Source of the DNA: Phreatobacter stygius
GTDB lineage: Bacteria; Pseudomonadota; Alphaproteobacteria; Rhizobiales; Phreatobacteraceae
Reading direction: 5' to 3'
NCBI RefSeq assembly: GCF_005144885.1
Contig: NZ_CP039690.1
Location: 2,741,001-2,805,000 of the forward strand
DNA length: 64,000 nt
The notes beneath the pieces were generated by a model. It saw only the letters and a program-made list of their open reading frames with translations. It was not told where the DNA came from and ran no database searches. Shown piece by piece: positions 7,252 to 16,488 of the stretch. Position 1 is the stretch's first letter. Each line of letters starts with the position of its first letter. Position numbers and translations under genes: made by a program.

Positions 7252-8352
7252 ATGGCTATCCTCATCTCGGAAGCTCGGATCAGGACGCGCGCCGCCGAAG
7301 CCCATATCGCCAGGCTCTGCGCTGATATCGCCAAATTCGACCTGTTCACCGCGACCTGTAGCGTCGAGACCGGTCGCGCCGAGCTGCCTTGGGGTCTTGC
7401 CACCATGCGGGCCGAGGCCGAGGCCCTGCTCATGCGTGCCGAAGCGCGTGACGAAGAAGCGCTCTCCACCCTCAAATTTGTCCTGGCCGAGCGGCTGACC
7501 GCGCTGGCGGCCGATGAGAAACCCGAGATCGTCTGGACCGGCGACGGTTGCGGCGGCACGGTCCTGCCGAGTTTCCGCGAAATGCGAGTGAAACGTTGGG
7601 TCGACGTCACGCCGCATGTCCGGCGCATCACCTTTTCAGGCGAGGATCTCGGTCGTTTCGACTCCGCCAGCCTGCATCTCCGCCTGCTGATCCCGCCGGC
7701 TGGCCTCGACGTGCCGGAATGGCCGGTGCCGGGCCGCGACGGCCGTCCGGCCTGGCCACCGGAAGGCCGCCGGCCGGCCGCGCGCACCTATACGGCGCGC
7801 CGGGTCGATGTCGCGGCGGGCGAGCTCGATGTCGACTTCGTCATGCATGGCGATGAGGGCGTCGCCTCCGCCTGGGCGGCACGCGCCAGGGCCGGCCAGG
7901 TGGTTGGCATGCTCGGGCCGGGCGGCAGCCGGATGCCGGCCGCCGACTGGCACCTGTTCGCCGGTGACGAGACCGCGCTTCCCGCCATGGCCAGGCTCAT
8001 CGGGGGCTTGCCCGGGACGGCCCGCGGCCTTGCCTTCATCGAGGTCGAGGATGCGCGTGACGAACAGCCGATCGCCAGCAAGGCCGCCATCGATATCGTC
8101 TGGCTGCATCGCAACGGCGTGCCGTCAGGCCAGTCGCCGGCGCTGGAGCGACATGTCAGAGCGGTGGAATGGCCGAAGCAGGGCACCTGTTTCGGCTGGC
8201 TCGGCGCGGAGGCGGCGACCGTCAAGGCGATCCGCCGCCATTGGCGCCAGGATCTCGGCCTCGAGCGCGGCCAGCACCTGGCCGTGGCCTATTGGCGCCT
8301 GGGTAAAAGCGAGGCTGAAGCCAGGGCGGAGCCTGCTGGCGACGACACTTGA
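7252..8352 (+). CDS. Siderophore-interacting protein, FAD-linked ferric-siderophore reductase, with N-terminal DUF2218
   Basis: A 366-residue fusion. Residues 1 to about 95 look like a DUF2218 domain, often found with or fused to siderophore-interacting proteins. Residues from about 105 on are a ViuB/SIP-type flavoprotein: a FAD-binding beta barrel (TPHVRRITFSGEDL, and R-T-Y-T at 178-181, the FAD-contact motif), then the NAD(P)H domain (GDETALPAMARLIGGLP, residues about 244-260) and a C-terminal FGWLGAEAATVKAIRRHWR segment typical of the family. It would reduce Fe(III)-siderophores in the cytoplasm to release Fe(II). It is monocistronic, with a palindromic candidate operator 140 bases upstream and a strong hairpin downstream. 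No siderophore receptor or transporter is adjacent. Confidence 0.88.
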   Translation: MAILISEARIRTRAAEAHIARLCADIAKFDLFTATCSVETGRAELPWGLATMRAEAEALLMRAEARDEEALSTLKFVLAERLTALAADEKPEIVWTGDGCGGTVLPSFREMRVKRWVDVTPHVRRITFSGEDLGRFDSASLHLRLLIPPAGLDVPEWPVPGRDGRPAWPPEGRRPAARTYTARRVDVAAGELDVDFVMHGDEGVASAWAARARAGQVVGMLGPGGSRMPAADWHLFAGDETALPAMARLIGGLPGTARGLAFIEVEDARDEQPIASKAAIDIVWLHRNGVPSGQSPALERHVRAVEWPKQGTCFGWLGAEAATVKAIRRHWRQDLGLERGQHLAVAYWRLGKSEAEARAEPAGDDT

Positions 8353-8360
8353 CCGATTGC

Positions 8361-8387
8361 GACGCGCGGCGGTCACCGCCGCGCGTC
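8361..8387. terminator. Bidirectional hairpin between convergent genes
   Basis: A perfect 12-bp stem GACGCGCGGCGG / CCGCCGCGCGTC with a TCA loop, placed between the converging siderophore-interacting gene and the ene-reductase gene. No T-run follows on either side, so it may act as an RNA-stabilising or weak terminator structure for both transcripts. Confidence 0.6.
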
Positions 8388-8413
8388 ATGATCCGGCCGG
8401 TTATCCGGCCTGG

Positions 8414-9514
8414 TTATTCAGCCGCCTGGCTCAGCGCGGGATAGTCCGTATAACCCTTGGCGTTGCCGCCATAGAGGGTTGCCCGCTCCACCTCGTTCAG
8501 CGGCGCGTTGACGCGCAGCCGCTCCGGCAGGTCCGGATTGGCGATGAAGGCCTTGCCGAAGGCAATGCCGTCGGCCCGGCCTTCGCTGACCGCCTCGATG
8601 GCGAGTTCGCGGGTATAGCCGTTATTGGCGATATAGGCGCCGGGGAAGGACTGGCGCAGCGCGGCATAATCGAAGGCGACATTGTCACGCGGCCCGCCGG
8701 TGGCGCCTTCGACCACGTGGATGAAGGCGATGCCGCGCTTGCCGAGCTCTTGCACCAGATAGCCGAACACCTCGGCCGGATCGCTGGTCACCGCGTCATT
8801 GGCCGGGCTGACCGGCGACAGGCGGATGCCGAGCCGCTCCTTCGGATAGACCTTCAGCACCGCGTCGACCACTTCGAGCGCCAGCCGCGCGCGGTTCTCG
8901 ACCGAGCCGCCATATTGGTCGGTGCGCTGGTTGGTACCGTCCTTCAGGAACTGGTCGATCAGATAGCCGTTGGCGCCATGCAACTCGATGCCGTCGAAGC
9001 CGGCGCGCTTGGCATTCTCCGCCGCCTTGACATAGTCGGCGACGATGCCGGGGATCTCGGCGGTGTCGAGCGCGCGCGGCGCCGAGGTCTCGACAAACCC
9101 GGTCTCGACATAGGTCTTCGACTTGGCGGTGATCGCCGAGGGTGCCACCGGCGCTTGGCCATCAGCCTGCAGCGAGGTGTGCGAGATGCGTCCGACATGC
9201 CAGAGCTGGACGAAGACATGGCCTTTGGCGGCGTGGACCGCGTCGGTCACCTCGCGCCAGCCGTTGACCTGCTCGTCGGTATAGAGCCCGGGCGTCCAGA
9301 TATAGCCCTGGCCCTGCCGGGAGATCTGGGTCGCCTCGGTGATGATCAGGCCTGCGGAAGCGCGCTGCACGTAATATTCGACATTGAGCCGGTTCGGCGC
9401 GTCGGTTCCAGGCGTCGCCCGGTTGCGCGTCAGCGGCGCCATGACCAGGCGGTTGGGCAAGGTCAGGTCGCCGATCTTGAACGGCGTGAAGAGGGCGCTT
9501 GCGTCATTGCTCAT
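8414..9514 (-). CDS. nemA: Alkene reductase, old yellow enzyme family (N-ethylmaleimide reductase-like)
   Basis: A 366-residue FMN-dependent ene-reductase, a single TIM barrel of the usual family length. Visible family motifs are PNRLVMAPLTRNRATPG near the N-terminus, VQLWHVGRISH, GFDGIELHGANGYLIDQFLK, TDQYGGSVENRARLALEV and RLSPVSP. The HGAN motif supplies the substrate-binding His/Asn pair, and the YGGSVENR segment is part of the FMN/NADPH site. It reduces activated C=C bonds of enones, maleimides and nitro-compounds in the cytoplasm with NADPH. It lies alone between a convergent neighbour and the cupin gene 111 bases upstream on the same strand. Start at 9514 gives the standard N-terminus (FTPFKIGDLTLPNR). 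Confidence 0.93.
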   Translation of the reverse strand: MSNDASALFTPFKIGDLTLPNRLVMAPLTRNRATPGTDAPNRLNVEYYVQRASAGLIITEATQISRQGQGYIWTPGLYTDEQVNGWREVTDAVHAAKGHVFVQLWHVGRISHTSLQADGQAPVAPSAITAKSKTYVETGFVETSAPRALDTAEIPGIVADYVKAAENAKRAGFDGIELHGANGYLIDQFLKDGTNQRTDQYGGSVENRARLALEVVDAVLKVYPKERLGIRLSPVSPANDAVTSDPAEVFGYLVQELGKRGIAFIHVVEGATGGPRDNVAFDYAALRQSFPGAYIANNGYTRELAIEAVSEGRADGIAFGKAFIANPDLPERLRVNAPLNEVERATLYGGNAKGYTDYPALSQAAE

Positions 9515-9625
9515 CGGGGGAAGACCTGTCGGCGGTTGGCAAAAGGGGAACGGCGGCCAAGGCAGCCGAACGGTAGGGTTGAGGTGGGACCTTCAGTTGC
9601 GCCGCACAAATGCGCATGACGCAGG

Positions 9626-10153
9626 TCAGCCCCGATGAATCGGATCGATCCAGAGCACGGTCTCGGGTTTCTCCACCGGCTCGATGTCGAGATTGATCGC
9701 CACCGCTTCGCCGTCCGAGCGGACCAGCACGCATTCGAGCTGCTCATCCGGGCTCGCATTGATCTCCTGATGCGGCACGTAAGGCGGCACGAAGATGAAA
9801 TCGCCCGGCCCGGCCTCGGCGACGAATTGCAGATGCTCGCCCCAGCGCATGCGAGCACGGCCGCGCACCACATAGATCACGCTCTCCAGGTGGCCATGAT
9901 GGTGGGCGCCGGTCTTGGCATCCGGCTTGATCGTCACCGTTCCCGCCCACAGCTTCTGCGCGCCGACCCGGGCGAAATTGATCGCCGCAGCGCGGTTCAT
10001 GCCCGGCGTCGAGGGCACATTGGGGTCGAGCTGGTCGCCTGGAATGACCCTCACCCCATCATGTTTCCAGCGGTCGTCATGCGCATGATGGTGGTCGTGC
10101 GCGGGGTCATGGTGGTGGCCGGCGTGGTGATGATCATGGTCCTGGGCGCTCAT
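9626..10153 (-). CDS. Cupin-domain protein with histidine-rich N-terminus
   Basis: A 175-residue protein with a single cupin barrel. Metal-binding motif 1 is visible as GAHHHGHLESVIYVVRGRARM and motif 2 as PGDFIFVPPYVPHQEIN. The N-terminal 35 residues are extraordinarily His/Asp-rich (DHDHHHAGHHHDPAHDHHH and more), suggesting metal binding or storage ahead of the cupin. The start at 10153 is chosen because the preceding codons (MDPIEDHSL) lack a ribosome site; the upstream ATG at 10180 remains possible. The substrate is unknown; single-cupin proteins are often dioxygenase-like, isomerase-like or sensors. No signal peptide is seen, so it is cytoplasmic. Confidence 0.8.
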   Translation of the reverse strand: MSAQDHDHHHAGHHHDPAHDHHHAHDDRWKHDGVRVIPGDQLDPNVPSTPGMNRAAAINFARVGAQKLWAGTVTIKPDAKTGAHHHGHLESVIYVVRGRARMRWGEHLQFVAEAGPGDFIFVPPYVPHQEINASPDEQLECVLVRSDGEAVAINLDIEPVEKPETVLWIDPIHRG

Positions 10154-10246
10154 CAGCGAATGATCCTCGATTGGGTCCAATGGCGTCGCTGCCCGCGATC
10201 ATCGCGGGCGCGCCAATTTCAAGGCGTGATGTCGTCGTTGCGCTGC

Positions 10247-11104
10247 TCAGATCACATAGACGAAGGCTTCATAAGCCTCGCGGCTGAGAATCTGGTCCAT
10301 CGACCGGGCCGGTTCGGCGCATCCGGCGGATCCCACGGGTTTTGCCGGCACGCCGGCGACCGTCGTATTCGGCGCCACCGCATGCAGCACGACCGAGCCC
10401 GCGGCCACCCGCGCACAGCGGCCGATCTCGATATTGCCGAGGATCTTGGCGCCGGCGCCGATCAGCACGCCGCGCCGGACCTTCGGGTGCCGGTCGCCGC
10501 CTTCCTTGCCGGTGCCGCCAAGCGTCACGTCCTGCAGGATCGAGACGTCGTCCTCGATCACCGCGGTCTCGCCGACCACCAGGCCGGTGGCATGGTCGAG
10601 GAAAATGCCGCGGCCGATCGGCACGGCCGGATTGATGTCGACCTGGAACACCTCCGACGACCGGCTCTGCAGGTAGAGCGCAAAATCGCGCCGGCCCCGG
10701 CCGAACAGCCAATGCGCCAGCCGGTGCGTCTGGATGGCATGGAAGCCTTTGAAGAACAGCACGGGATCGGCGAGCCGGCTTGCCGCGGGATCGCGGTCGA
10801 TCACCGCGGCGGCGTCGGCGCGCATGGCCGTGCCGATGGCATGCGAGTGTTTGAGCGCTTCGGTGAAGGCGTCGAGCAGGATGTCGGCCGGAATATCGGC
10901 ATTGGCGAGCCTGGCCGAAATCCGGCGCGCGACGGCATCCTCGAACGACTTCGCGTGGCCGATCGTCCTGAGCATCAAGGTGGCGAGTTCCGGATTGCCG
11001 GCGGCAATCTGGTCGGCCTCGGCGCGCAGGCGATGCCAGGCCGCGTCCGCCGTGTCGGCGGGCAGCTGAATGACGGAACCCGAAGCAGGATGTGTTTTGG
11101 CCAT
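10247..11104 (-). CDS. cysE: Serine O-acetyltransferase
   Basis: A 285-residue CysE-type acyltransferase that makes O-acetylserine from serine and acetyl-CoA, the committed step of cysteine synthesis. The N-terminal helical domain contains DPAASRLADPVLFFKGFHAIQTHRLAHWL. The left-handed beta-helix hexapeptide domain contains DINPAVPIGRGIFLDHATG (catalytic Asp/His region), GETAVIEDDVSILQDVTLGG, and GDRHPKVRRGVLIGAGAKILG. The start at 11104 (MAKTHPASG) is preferred; an in-frame ATG lies 30 bases upstream. It lies next to the ssu and cys operons, consistent with a sulfur island. In enteric bacteria CysE is feedback-inhibited by cysteine through the C-terminal tail; here the tail is longer and that is not established. 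Confidence 0.95.
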   Translation of the reverse strand: MAKTHPASGSVIQLPADTADAAWHRLRAEADQIAAGNPELATLMLRTIGHAKSFEDAVARRISARLANADIPADILLDAFTEALKHSHAIGTAMRADAAAVIDRDPAASRLADPVLFFKGFHAIQTHRLAHWLFGRGRRDFALYLQSRSSEVFQVDINPAVPIGRGIFLDHATGLVVGETAVIEDDVSILQDVTLGGTGKEGGDRHPKVRRGVLIGAGAKILGNIEIGRCARVAAGSVVLHAVAPNTTVAGVPAKPVGSAGCAEPARSMDQILSREAYEAFVYVI

Positions 11105-11419
11105 GAGCGAACCGATGCCTGGTGCCTTGATCACTGAGGCAAAAGGAACACCCCCGAACCGACAAAGATCAAGTCAATTCCTGGTGGCAAAACAATCATC
11201 TCGCAGGTTGCGTCAGTTTAGAAAAAAGCAGTCATCAGAATTCGGCGCGAAAGAATATTTGTCTCGCCGAGAAGTGCCGGCGGAGCGCTTTTCCACGACC
11301 GGGCCGCTGGCGGGCAATGGGGTTCTCCGCCGCGCCGAACATTCGAAACATCGTTCCAATTGACTGCCAGGTCGCGGGCGCGGAGCATCGGGTCCGCCGT
11401 CTTGAGGAGAGCCGTCGCC
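11105..11419. other. Intergenic region upstream of cysE
   Basis: About 315 bases, more AT-rich near 11160-11270 than the flanks. It must contain the cysE promoter (minus strand) and, if real, that of the small genes at 11420. No convincing longer gene is present. GAGGAGA at 11405-11410 is the ribosome site of the next small frame. Confidence 0.5.
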
Positions 11420-11512
11420 ATGGCCTGGATCAGAAAAGCGCTGGATCATTATTACGGTCGGCTGGCAGAGCTTGACCACGTCTCGCCCCCTTTTCCCTGG
11501 GGCTGGTATTGA
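11420..11512 (+). CDS. Possible 30-residue small protein
   Basis: An ATG frame preceded by TTGAGGAGAGCCGTCGCC, a good Shine-Dalgarno. It encodes MAWIRKALDHYYGRLAELD followed by an aromatic/Pro C-terminus (PPFPWGW and Tyr). It overlaps the next frame by four bases. No family is recognised. Coding status rests on the ribosome site and the coupled arrangement. Confidence 0.35.
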   Translation: MAWIRKALDHYYGRLAELDHVSPPFPWGWY

Positions 11513-11727
11513 CCGCCGATGGCCGGCCGGCCGTGGCCGGGCCGGAGCCCGTGCCGTCAGATGATCGGTCGAGGCCGGCCGCATGGGATCGGGTTACGTG
11601 GGATTTCGCGGCGAGCGATGTCCGGCCCGAGGCGATGAGCGCTCAGGACATCGGAACGCGCCCCGACCTGCCACTGGTCCTGCTCAGACATGACCGGGAC
11701 GAGGTGCTGTCGATGGCCTCGGTCTGA
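11509..11727 (+). CDS. Possible 72-residue small protein, TTG start
   Basis: A frame starting at TTG that overlaps the stop of the preceding 30-residue frame (ATTGA), so it could be translated by coupling. The product is hydrophilic, with Pro/Arg/Asp-rich sequence (GPEPVPSDDRSRPAAWDRVT) and a short hydrophobic stretch LPLVLLRH near the C-terminus. Third codon positions are mostly G/C, as in the neighbouring genes. No domain is recognised, there is no independent ribosome site, and the start is uncertain. Confidence 0.25.
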   Translation: MTADGRPAVAGPEPVPSDDRSRPAAWDRVTWDFAASDVRPEAMSAQDIGTRPDLPLVLLRHDRDEVLSMASV

Positions 11728-11974
11728 TCCGGCGCGCAAACGCAATATTGAGATCGATATTCTCTGAATCACAACCCTGTTGGCGCCAATATAACGCGAT
11801 TATGTTTCGCCATAACCAGATAATCTCTGCGTAGAAATAATTATCAATTCGGTCATTCATACAAGATCAGCGTTCTCGATATCGCCGGCATTTTGGAAAA
11901 CCAGATGAATTGACTTGATTGCTCAACCGTTCCCATCGTGAGACCAGGAATATTGGCGCGATGGATGGGCGATC

Positions 11975-12940
11975 ATGGACCGCAGGACATTTCTGGCCGC
12001 GACCGCATCGGTGGGGTGGGGCCTGCCGACGGCTCCGGCGGTGGCCCAGCCGGGTCCGGCCGGCCTCCCGCGGGAATTGCGCATCGGCTTCCAGAAGAGC
12101 GGCGTCCTCCTGATCGCCAAGCAGCAGGGATTGTTCGAACAGCGCTTCAAGCCGCTGGGCGTCGAGGTGAAATGGACCGAATTTCAGTTCGGCCCGCCCT
12201 TGCTGGAGGCCCTCAATGTCGGGTCGATCGATTATGGCCCGACCGGCGATGCGCCGCCGATCTTCGCCCAGGCCGCCCGCGCCAATCTCTATTATGCGGC
12301 AGCCAATGAATCGGCCGGCAACGGCTCGGCGATCCTGCTTCCGGCCCATTCGCCGATCCGCACGCTCGGCGATCTGAAAGGCAAGCGTATCGGCTTCGCC
12401 AGGGCATCCAGCGCGCACAACCTGACCATCGAGGCGATCGAAAAGGCTGGCATCGGTTATGCCGATTTCACCCCGGTCTATCTGCCGCCGGCGGATGCGC
12501 GGGCCGCCTTCGAGCGCGGTGCGATCGATGCCTGGACCATCTGGGATCCCTATTTTGCCATTGCCGAGAAGATCCCGGGCACGCGTATCCTGTCGCTGTC
12601 GCGCGGCATCGTCGCGCAGAACTCCTATTTCCTGGCCAATCGTGGCTTTACCGACCGGCATCCGGCCGTTGTCGCTGTCATCAACGCGGAATTGGCCAAG
12701 GTCGCGGCCTGGGCCGACGGCCATCGTGGCGACGTGGCGATCCTGCTCGCCCAGGCGACCGGGCTCGACCGCGAGTCCTGGCAGCGCGCCATCGACCGGA
12801 CCGAATTCGCCGTTGGCCCGGTCAGCGAGGCGGCGATCGCCGAACAGCAACGCGTCGCCGACCGGTTCCACCGTCTCGGCCTGATTCCGCGACCGATCAA
12901 TATCCGCGAGATCGTCTGGACCTGGGTGCCCAAAGCCTGA
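11975..12940 (+). CDS. ssuA: Aliphatic sulfonate ABC transporter, periplasmic binding protein
   Basis: A 321-residue SsuA/NrtA/TauA-type binding protein. The N-terminus MDRRTFLAATASVGWGLP has a twin-arginine pattern (RRTFL), followed by a hydrophobic stretch and AVAQ, so Tat export is plausible. The mature protein has the family fold: LRIGFQKSGVLLIAKQQGLFE, GSIDYGPTGDAPPIFAQAA, DLKGKRIGFARASSAHNLTIEA and AIDAWTIWDPYFAIAEK. It captures alkanesulfonates for the SsuC/SsuB importer. It heads an operon followed by ssuD, ssuC, ssuB and a flavin reductase. The upstream region (11728-11974) is AT-rich and gene-free, presumably the promoter. Taurine or nitrate binding cannot be excluded, but the adjacent SsuD argues for sulfonates. 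Confidence 0.92.
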   Translation: MDRRTFLAATASVGWGLPTAPAVAQPGPAGLPRELRIGFQKSGVLLIAKQQGLFEQRFKPLGVEVKWTEFQFGPPLLEALNVGSIDYGPTGDAPPIFAQAARANLYYAAANESAGNGSAILLPAHSPIRTLGDLKGKRIGFARASSAHNLTIEAIEKAGIGYADFTPVYLPPADARAAFERGAIDAWTIWDPYFAIAEKIPGTRILSLSRGIVAQNSYFLANRGFTDRHPAVVAVINAELAKVAAWADGHRGDVAILLAQATGLDRESWQRAIDRTEFAVGPVSEAAIAEQQRVADRFHRLGLIPRPINIREIVWTWVPKA

Positions 12941-13000
12941 CGCCGAGCGCCCGGACCCGACAAGGCGCGCCACCGCTCATTTTCCGCAAGGACAAGCCCG

Positions 13001-14173
13001 ATGACCCTTCATGCCGCCGTGCCGTCGCCAAAACCGCTGGATCTGTTCTGGTTCATTCCGGTCAGCGGCGACGGATCCTATCTCGGCACCACCGCCGGTC
13101 ATCGCCCGGCCGATTTCCGCTATCTCAAGGAAATCGCCCAGGCCGCCGACCGGCTCGGCTTCAAGGGCGTGCTGATCCCGACCGGCAAGGCCTGCGACGA
13201 TCCCTTGATCACCGCCGCCGCCCTGGCCGCCCATACCGAGCGGTTGAAATTCCTGGTGGCGCTGCGGCCAGGCGTCGCCTCGCCGACCTTTGCCGCCCGT
13301 CAGGCGGCGGCGATCGACCGGATCAGCCAGGGCCGCTTCATCGTCAACATCGTGACCGGCGGCAATCCGGCCGAGCTCGCCGCCGACGGTGTCCATCTCT
13401 CGCACGATGAGCGTTACGCCCACACCGCCGAGTTCCTGTCGGTCTATCGACGGTTGCTCGAAGGCGAAAAAGTCGACCTGGACGGCCGCTATATCCAGGT
13501 GAAGGGCGCCAAGCTGGAGTTCCCGCCGGTGCAGCGGCCGGCGCCGCCGATCTGGTTCGGCGGATCGTCCGATCCGGCGCTCGATGTCGCGGCCGAACAT
13601 GTCGACGTCTATCTGACCTGGGGCGAAACGCCGGACCAGGTGAAGCTGAAGCTCGACGATGTCCGCGCCCGGGCGGCGCGGCACGGCCGCACCGTCAAGT
13701 TCGGCCTGCGCATCCATCTGATCGTCCGCGAGACCGATGCCGAAGCCTGGGCGGCGGCCGACAAGCTGATTTCGAAACTGCCGGATGAGGCCATCGCCGC
13801 GGCGCAGAGGAAATTCGCCGAGGATTCCGATTCGATCGGGCAGAAGCGCCAGAGCGCGCTGATCCGCGGCCGTGACAATCTCGAGATCGCGCCCAATCTC
13901 TGGGCCGGCATCGGGCTGGTGCGCGGCGGCGCCGGCACGGCGCTGGTCGGCAGCCCGCAGACGGTCGCCGCGCGGTTGCGCGACTATCAGGCGCTTGGCA
14001 TCGAAACCGTCATCGCCTCCGGCTACCCGCATCTCGAGGAAGCCTATCAGGTGGCCGAACTGCTGTTTCCCGAGCTCGGCATCGGTGCCGTGCCCGAGCG
14101 CGCGCACACCACCCAGGTCGGCGAATTCGGCGTCAGCGGCACCGGCGTGCGTGTCGCCGTGGCGGCGTCGTGA
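13001..14173 (+). CDS. ssuD: FMNH2-dependent alkanesulfonate monooxygenase
   Basis: A 390-residue luciferase-family TIM-barrel enzyme that oxidatively cleaves alkanesulfonates to aldehyde and sulfite using FMNH2 and O2. Visible signatures are [94 protein letters not shown] and [19 protein letters not shown]. The C-terminus carries the [33 protein letters not shown] segment. Length matches the SsuD family. ATG is preceded by GCAAGGACAAG. Reduced FMN is presumably supplied by the flavin reductase at 15913-16482. The sulfite product would feed the sulfite reductase at 25196. Confidence 0.95.
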   Translation: MTLHAAVPSPKPLDLFWFIPVSGDGSYLGTTAGHRPADFRYLKEIAQAADRLGFKGVLIPTGKACDDPLITAAALAAHTERLKFLVALRPGVASPTFAARQAAAIDRISQGRFIVNIVTGGNPAELAADGVHLSHDERYAHTAEFLSVYRRLLEGEKVDLDGRYIQVKGAKLEFPPVQRPAPPIWFGGSSDPALDVAAEHVDVYLTWGETPDQVKLKLDDVRARAARHGRTVKFGLRIHLIVRETDAEAWAAADKLISKLPDEAIAAAQRKFAEDSDSIGQKRQSALIRGRDNLEIAPNLWAGIGLVRGGAGTALVGSPQTVAARLRDYQALGIETVIASGYPHLEEAYQVAELLFPELGIGAVPERAHTTQVGEFGVSGTGVRVAVAAS

Positions 14174-15039
14174 GACCGGCCGTGGTGGATCTCGGCCAAA
14201 CCGTCGCGGCGTCGCCGGATCGCGCGCCGCGGCGCGGCGACGGCGATCGCTGGCGTCAGGCTCTGCTGGCCTCGTCGGCAACCCCCTGGGGCCTGCCGGT
14301 CTTGATCCTGGTCGCCTGGCAGCTCGCGTCCCATGCCGGGATCATCTCCGCCAATGTGCTGCCGGCTCCGAGCCAGGTCATCGACGCCGCCATTCGCCTG
14401 ACGTTGAACGGCGAGCTCGCCACCAATATCGCGGTCAGCTTTCGTCGGGCGATGTCCGGCTTCCTGGTCGGCGGTTCGCTCGCCTTCGCGCTCGGCCTGC
14501 TGAACGGGTTGTCGGCCCTCTCGGAGAAACTCACCGACACCACCGTTCAGATGCTGCGCAACATCCCGAACCTGGCGCTGATCCCGCTGGTCATCCTGTG
14601 GTTCGGCATCGAGGAGGAGGCGAAACTCTTCCTGACCGCGCTCGGCGTGTTCTTCCCCGTCTATATCAACACCTTTCACGGCGTCCGCACGGTCGATCCG
14701 CAACTGGTCGAGATGGGCCGCTCCTACGGCATGTCGCGCTGGGAGCTGTTTCGTCGCGTGGTGTTGCCCGGCGCGCTGCCGTCGATCTTCGTCGGCTTGC
14801 GCTACGGCCTCGGCATCATGTGGCTGACCCTGATCGTCGCCGAAACCATCGCGGCCAGTTCCGGCATTGGCTACATGGCCATGAACGCCCGCGAATTCAT
14901 GCTGGTCGACGTGGTGGTGCTGGCCATCGTGATCTACGCGGCGCTCGGCAAGCTCGCCGATTCCACCGTGCGGTTCCTCGAACGGCTGTGCCTTGCCTGG
15001 CACCCGGCCTTCCGCAAGACCGGAGGAGCGCCAGCATGA
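14170..15039 (+). CDS. ssuC: Sulfonate ABC transporter permease
   Basis: A 289-residue inner-membrane permease of the binding-protein-dependent type. Several hydrophobic segments are visible ([81 protein letters not shown]), consistent with about six transmembrane helices. The cytoplasmic coupling loop is [30 protein letters not shown], containing the EAA-like motif that contacts the ATPase. Start at 14170 overlaps the ssuD stop by four bases (GTGA), so this is a GTG start. The gene ends in an ATGA overlap with ssuB. Confidence 0.93.
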   Translation: MRPAVVDLGQTVAASPDRAPRRGDGDRWRQALLASSATPWGLPVLILVAWQLASHAGIISANVLPAPSQVIDAAIRLTLNGELATNIAVSFRRAMSGFLVGGSLAFALGLLNGLSALSEKLTDTTVQMLRNIPNLALIPLVILWFGIEEEAKLFLTALGVFFPVYINTFHGVRTVDPQLVEMGRSYGMSRWELFRRVVLPGALPSIFVGLRYGLGIMWLTLIVAETIAASSGIGYMAMNAREFMLVDVVVLAIVIYAALGKLADSTVRFLERLCLAWHPAFRKTGGAPA

Positions 15040-15896
15040 CCTCCGTTGTCGAGGGTGCCGATGCGCACGCGCCTCGTTTCGACGGTCTGTTCGCCGACCC
15101 GGCGGACCTCGCCCGGCGCGCCCGCGGCATCACGATCGCGGCGCGCGGACTGAGTAGGCGTTTCGGCGCGATCGAGGTGCTCAGAGGTCTCGACCTCGAT
15201 GTTCCCGCCGGGCAGTTTCTGGCGGTGGTCGGCAAGAGCGGCTGCGGCAAGAGCACGCTGCTGCGCATCCTGGCTGGCCTCGACCGGCCGGGTGCCGGCC
15301 GCCTCGGTTTCGGCGACCGGGACGTCGACCCGGTCGGTGAAGCATCCGCCGGATCGGCATTTGCGCGGCTGATGTTCCAGGAGCCACGCCTGCTGCCCTG
15401 GGCGCGCGTGCTGGCCAATGTCGAGGTCGGGCTTGGCGAGGATCGCCGGCACGCCGACGGCCGCCAGCGGGCGCTGGAGACGCTCCGCGCGGTTGGCCTC
15501 GATGATCGGGCCGGCGAATGGCCATCGGTCCTGTCAGGCGGCCAGAAGCAGCGGGTCGCGCTGGCGCGCGCCCTTGTCTGCCGGCCGCGGTTCCTGGCCC
15601 TCGACGAGCCGCTCGGCGCGCTCGACGCGCTGACCCGCATCGAGATGCAGCACTTGCTCGAGCGGGTCTGGCGTCAGCAGGGCTTCACCGCCGTGCTGGT
15701 CACCCACGATGTCGCGGAAGCGCTGACCCTGGCCGACCGGGTCGTGCTGATCGAGGACGGCGCCATCGCGCTCGATATCGCCGTCGACCTGCCGAGGCCG
15801 CGACGACGTGGCTCGGTCGCGCTCGCCCGGCTCGAGGAGCAGATCCTGAAAAAGCTGATCCGCGAAGAAACGTTTGCGCCCGAATACACGATTTAA
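15036..15896 (+). CDS. ssuB: Sulfonate ABC transporter ATP-binding protein
   Basis: A 286-residue ATPase subunit. Walker A is GKSGCGKST at residues 66-74, Q-loop [11 protein letters not shown], signature [14 protein letters not shown], Walker [13 protein letters not shown], and switch His in VTHDVAEAL. Compared with typical SsuB it carries about 30 extra N-terminal residues. The ATG at 15036 overlaps the ssuC stop (ATGA), fixing the start; the much longer open frame upstream is only a shadow of ssuC. It energises import of sulfonates together with SsuA and SsuC. Confidence 0.93.
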   Translation: MTSVVEGADAHAPRFDGLFADPADLARRARGITIAARGLSRRFGAIEVLRGLDLDVPAGQFLAVVGKSGCGKSTLLRILAGLDRPGAGRLGFGDRDVDPVGEASAGSAFARLMFQEPRLLPWARVLANVEVGLGEDRRHADGRQRALETLRAVGLDDRAGEWPSVLSGGQKQRVALARALVCRPRFLALDEPLGALDALTRIEMQHLLERVWRQQGFTAVLVTHDVAEALTLADRVVLIEDGAIALDIAVDLPRPRRRGSVALARLEEQILKKLIREETFAPEYTI

Positions 15897-15912
15897 TCGG
15901 ACGAGGTCCGTC

Positions 15913-16482
15913 ATGAATGCCTTTTCTCCCTTGCCTCTGGCCGCCAAGGCCCTCGAAGCCGGCACGGCGCCGTTCCGCGATGCCATGCGGCAGCTTGCCG
16001 GCGGGGTCTGCGTCATCACCGCCGGCATCGGCGAGGATCGTTCCGGTCTGACCGCGACGTCGCCGACGTCGCTGTCGATGGATCCGCCGACCATCCTGGT
16101 CTCGATCAACCGGGCCTCCTCGGCTTTCCCGGTCATTGCCAGCTATCGCCACTTCGCCGTCAACCTGCTGGCCGCCGATCAGCAGGCGGTCGCCGAGAGC
16201 TTCACCGGCAAGGGCGGCCTGCGCGGCGCCCAGCGCTATCGCGGCGCCGAATGGACGACGCTGCAGACCTCGGCGCCGATCCTCGAAGGCGCGCTGGCCG
16301 CGGTCGATTGCGAGGTCGAGGAGCTGATCGAGCGGCATTCGCACGTCATCGTGCTCGGCCGGGTTGTCGCCGTCCGCAGCGGCGCCAAGACCTCGGCGCT
16401 GGTCTATTGGCATGGCGGTTACGACCGGCTCGAGGCCACGCCGGCCGGCCTTTCGCTGGCCGCCGGGCTCGCCGCCTATTGA
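15913..16482 (+). CDS. NAD(P)H:flavin oxidoreductase (partner of SsuD)
   Basis: A 189-residue flavin reductase of the DIM6/NTAB (HpaC-like) family: FRDAMRQLAGGVCVITAG, GLTATSPTSLSMDPPTILVSINRASSAFP, and the RHFAVNLLAADQQAVAESFTGK segment with FMN-contact residues. It supplies reduced FMN to a two-component monooxygenase; its position as last gene of the ssu operon (16 bases after ssuB) points to SsuD. It is not homologous in fold to the enterobacterial SsuE, so the symbol is not transferred. The stop is six bases from the convergent histidine-kinase stop. The start at 15913 follows the GACGAGG ribosome site. Confidence 0.88.
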   Translation: MNAFSPLPLAAKALEAGTAPFRDAMRQLAGGVCVITAGIGEDRSGLTATSPTSLSMDPPTILVSINRASSAFPVIASYRHFAVNLLAADQQAVAESFTGKGGLRGAQRYRGAEWTTLQTSAPILEGALAAVDCEVEELIERHSHVIVLGRVVAVRSGAKTSALVYWHGGYDRLEATPAGLSLAAGLAAY

Positions 16483-16488
16483 GCCCGG

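Noticed and set aside
7808-9619. A 603-codon plus-strand frame through the siderophore-interacting gene and ene-reductase
   Set aside because: Runs out of frame through one gene and antisense to the next; no domain.
13872-15035. The 5' extension of the ssuB frame through ssuC
   Set aside because: The extension overlaps ssuC in another frame and has no homologue; the ATG at 15036 overlaps the ssuC stop as expected for an operon.
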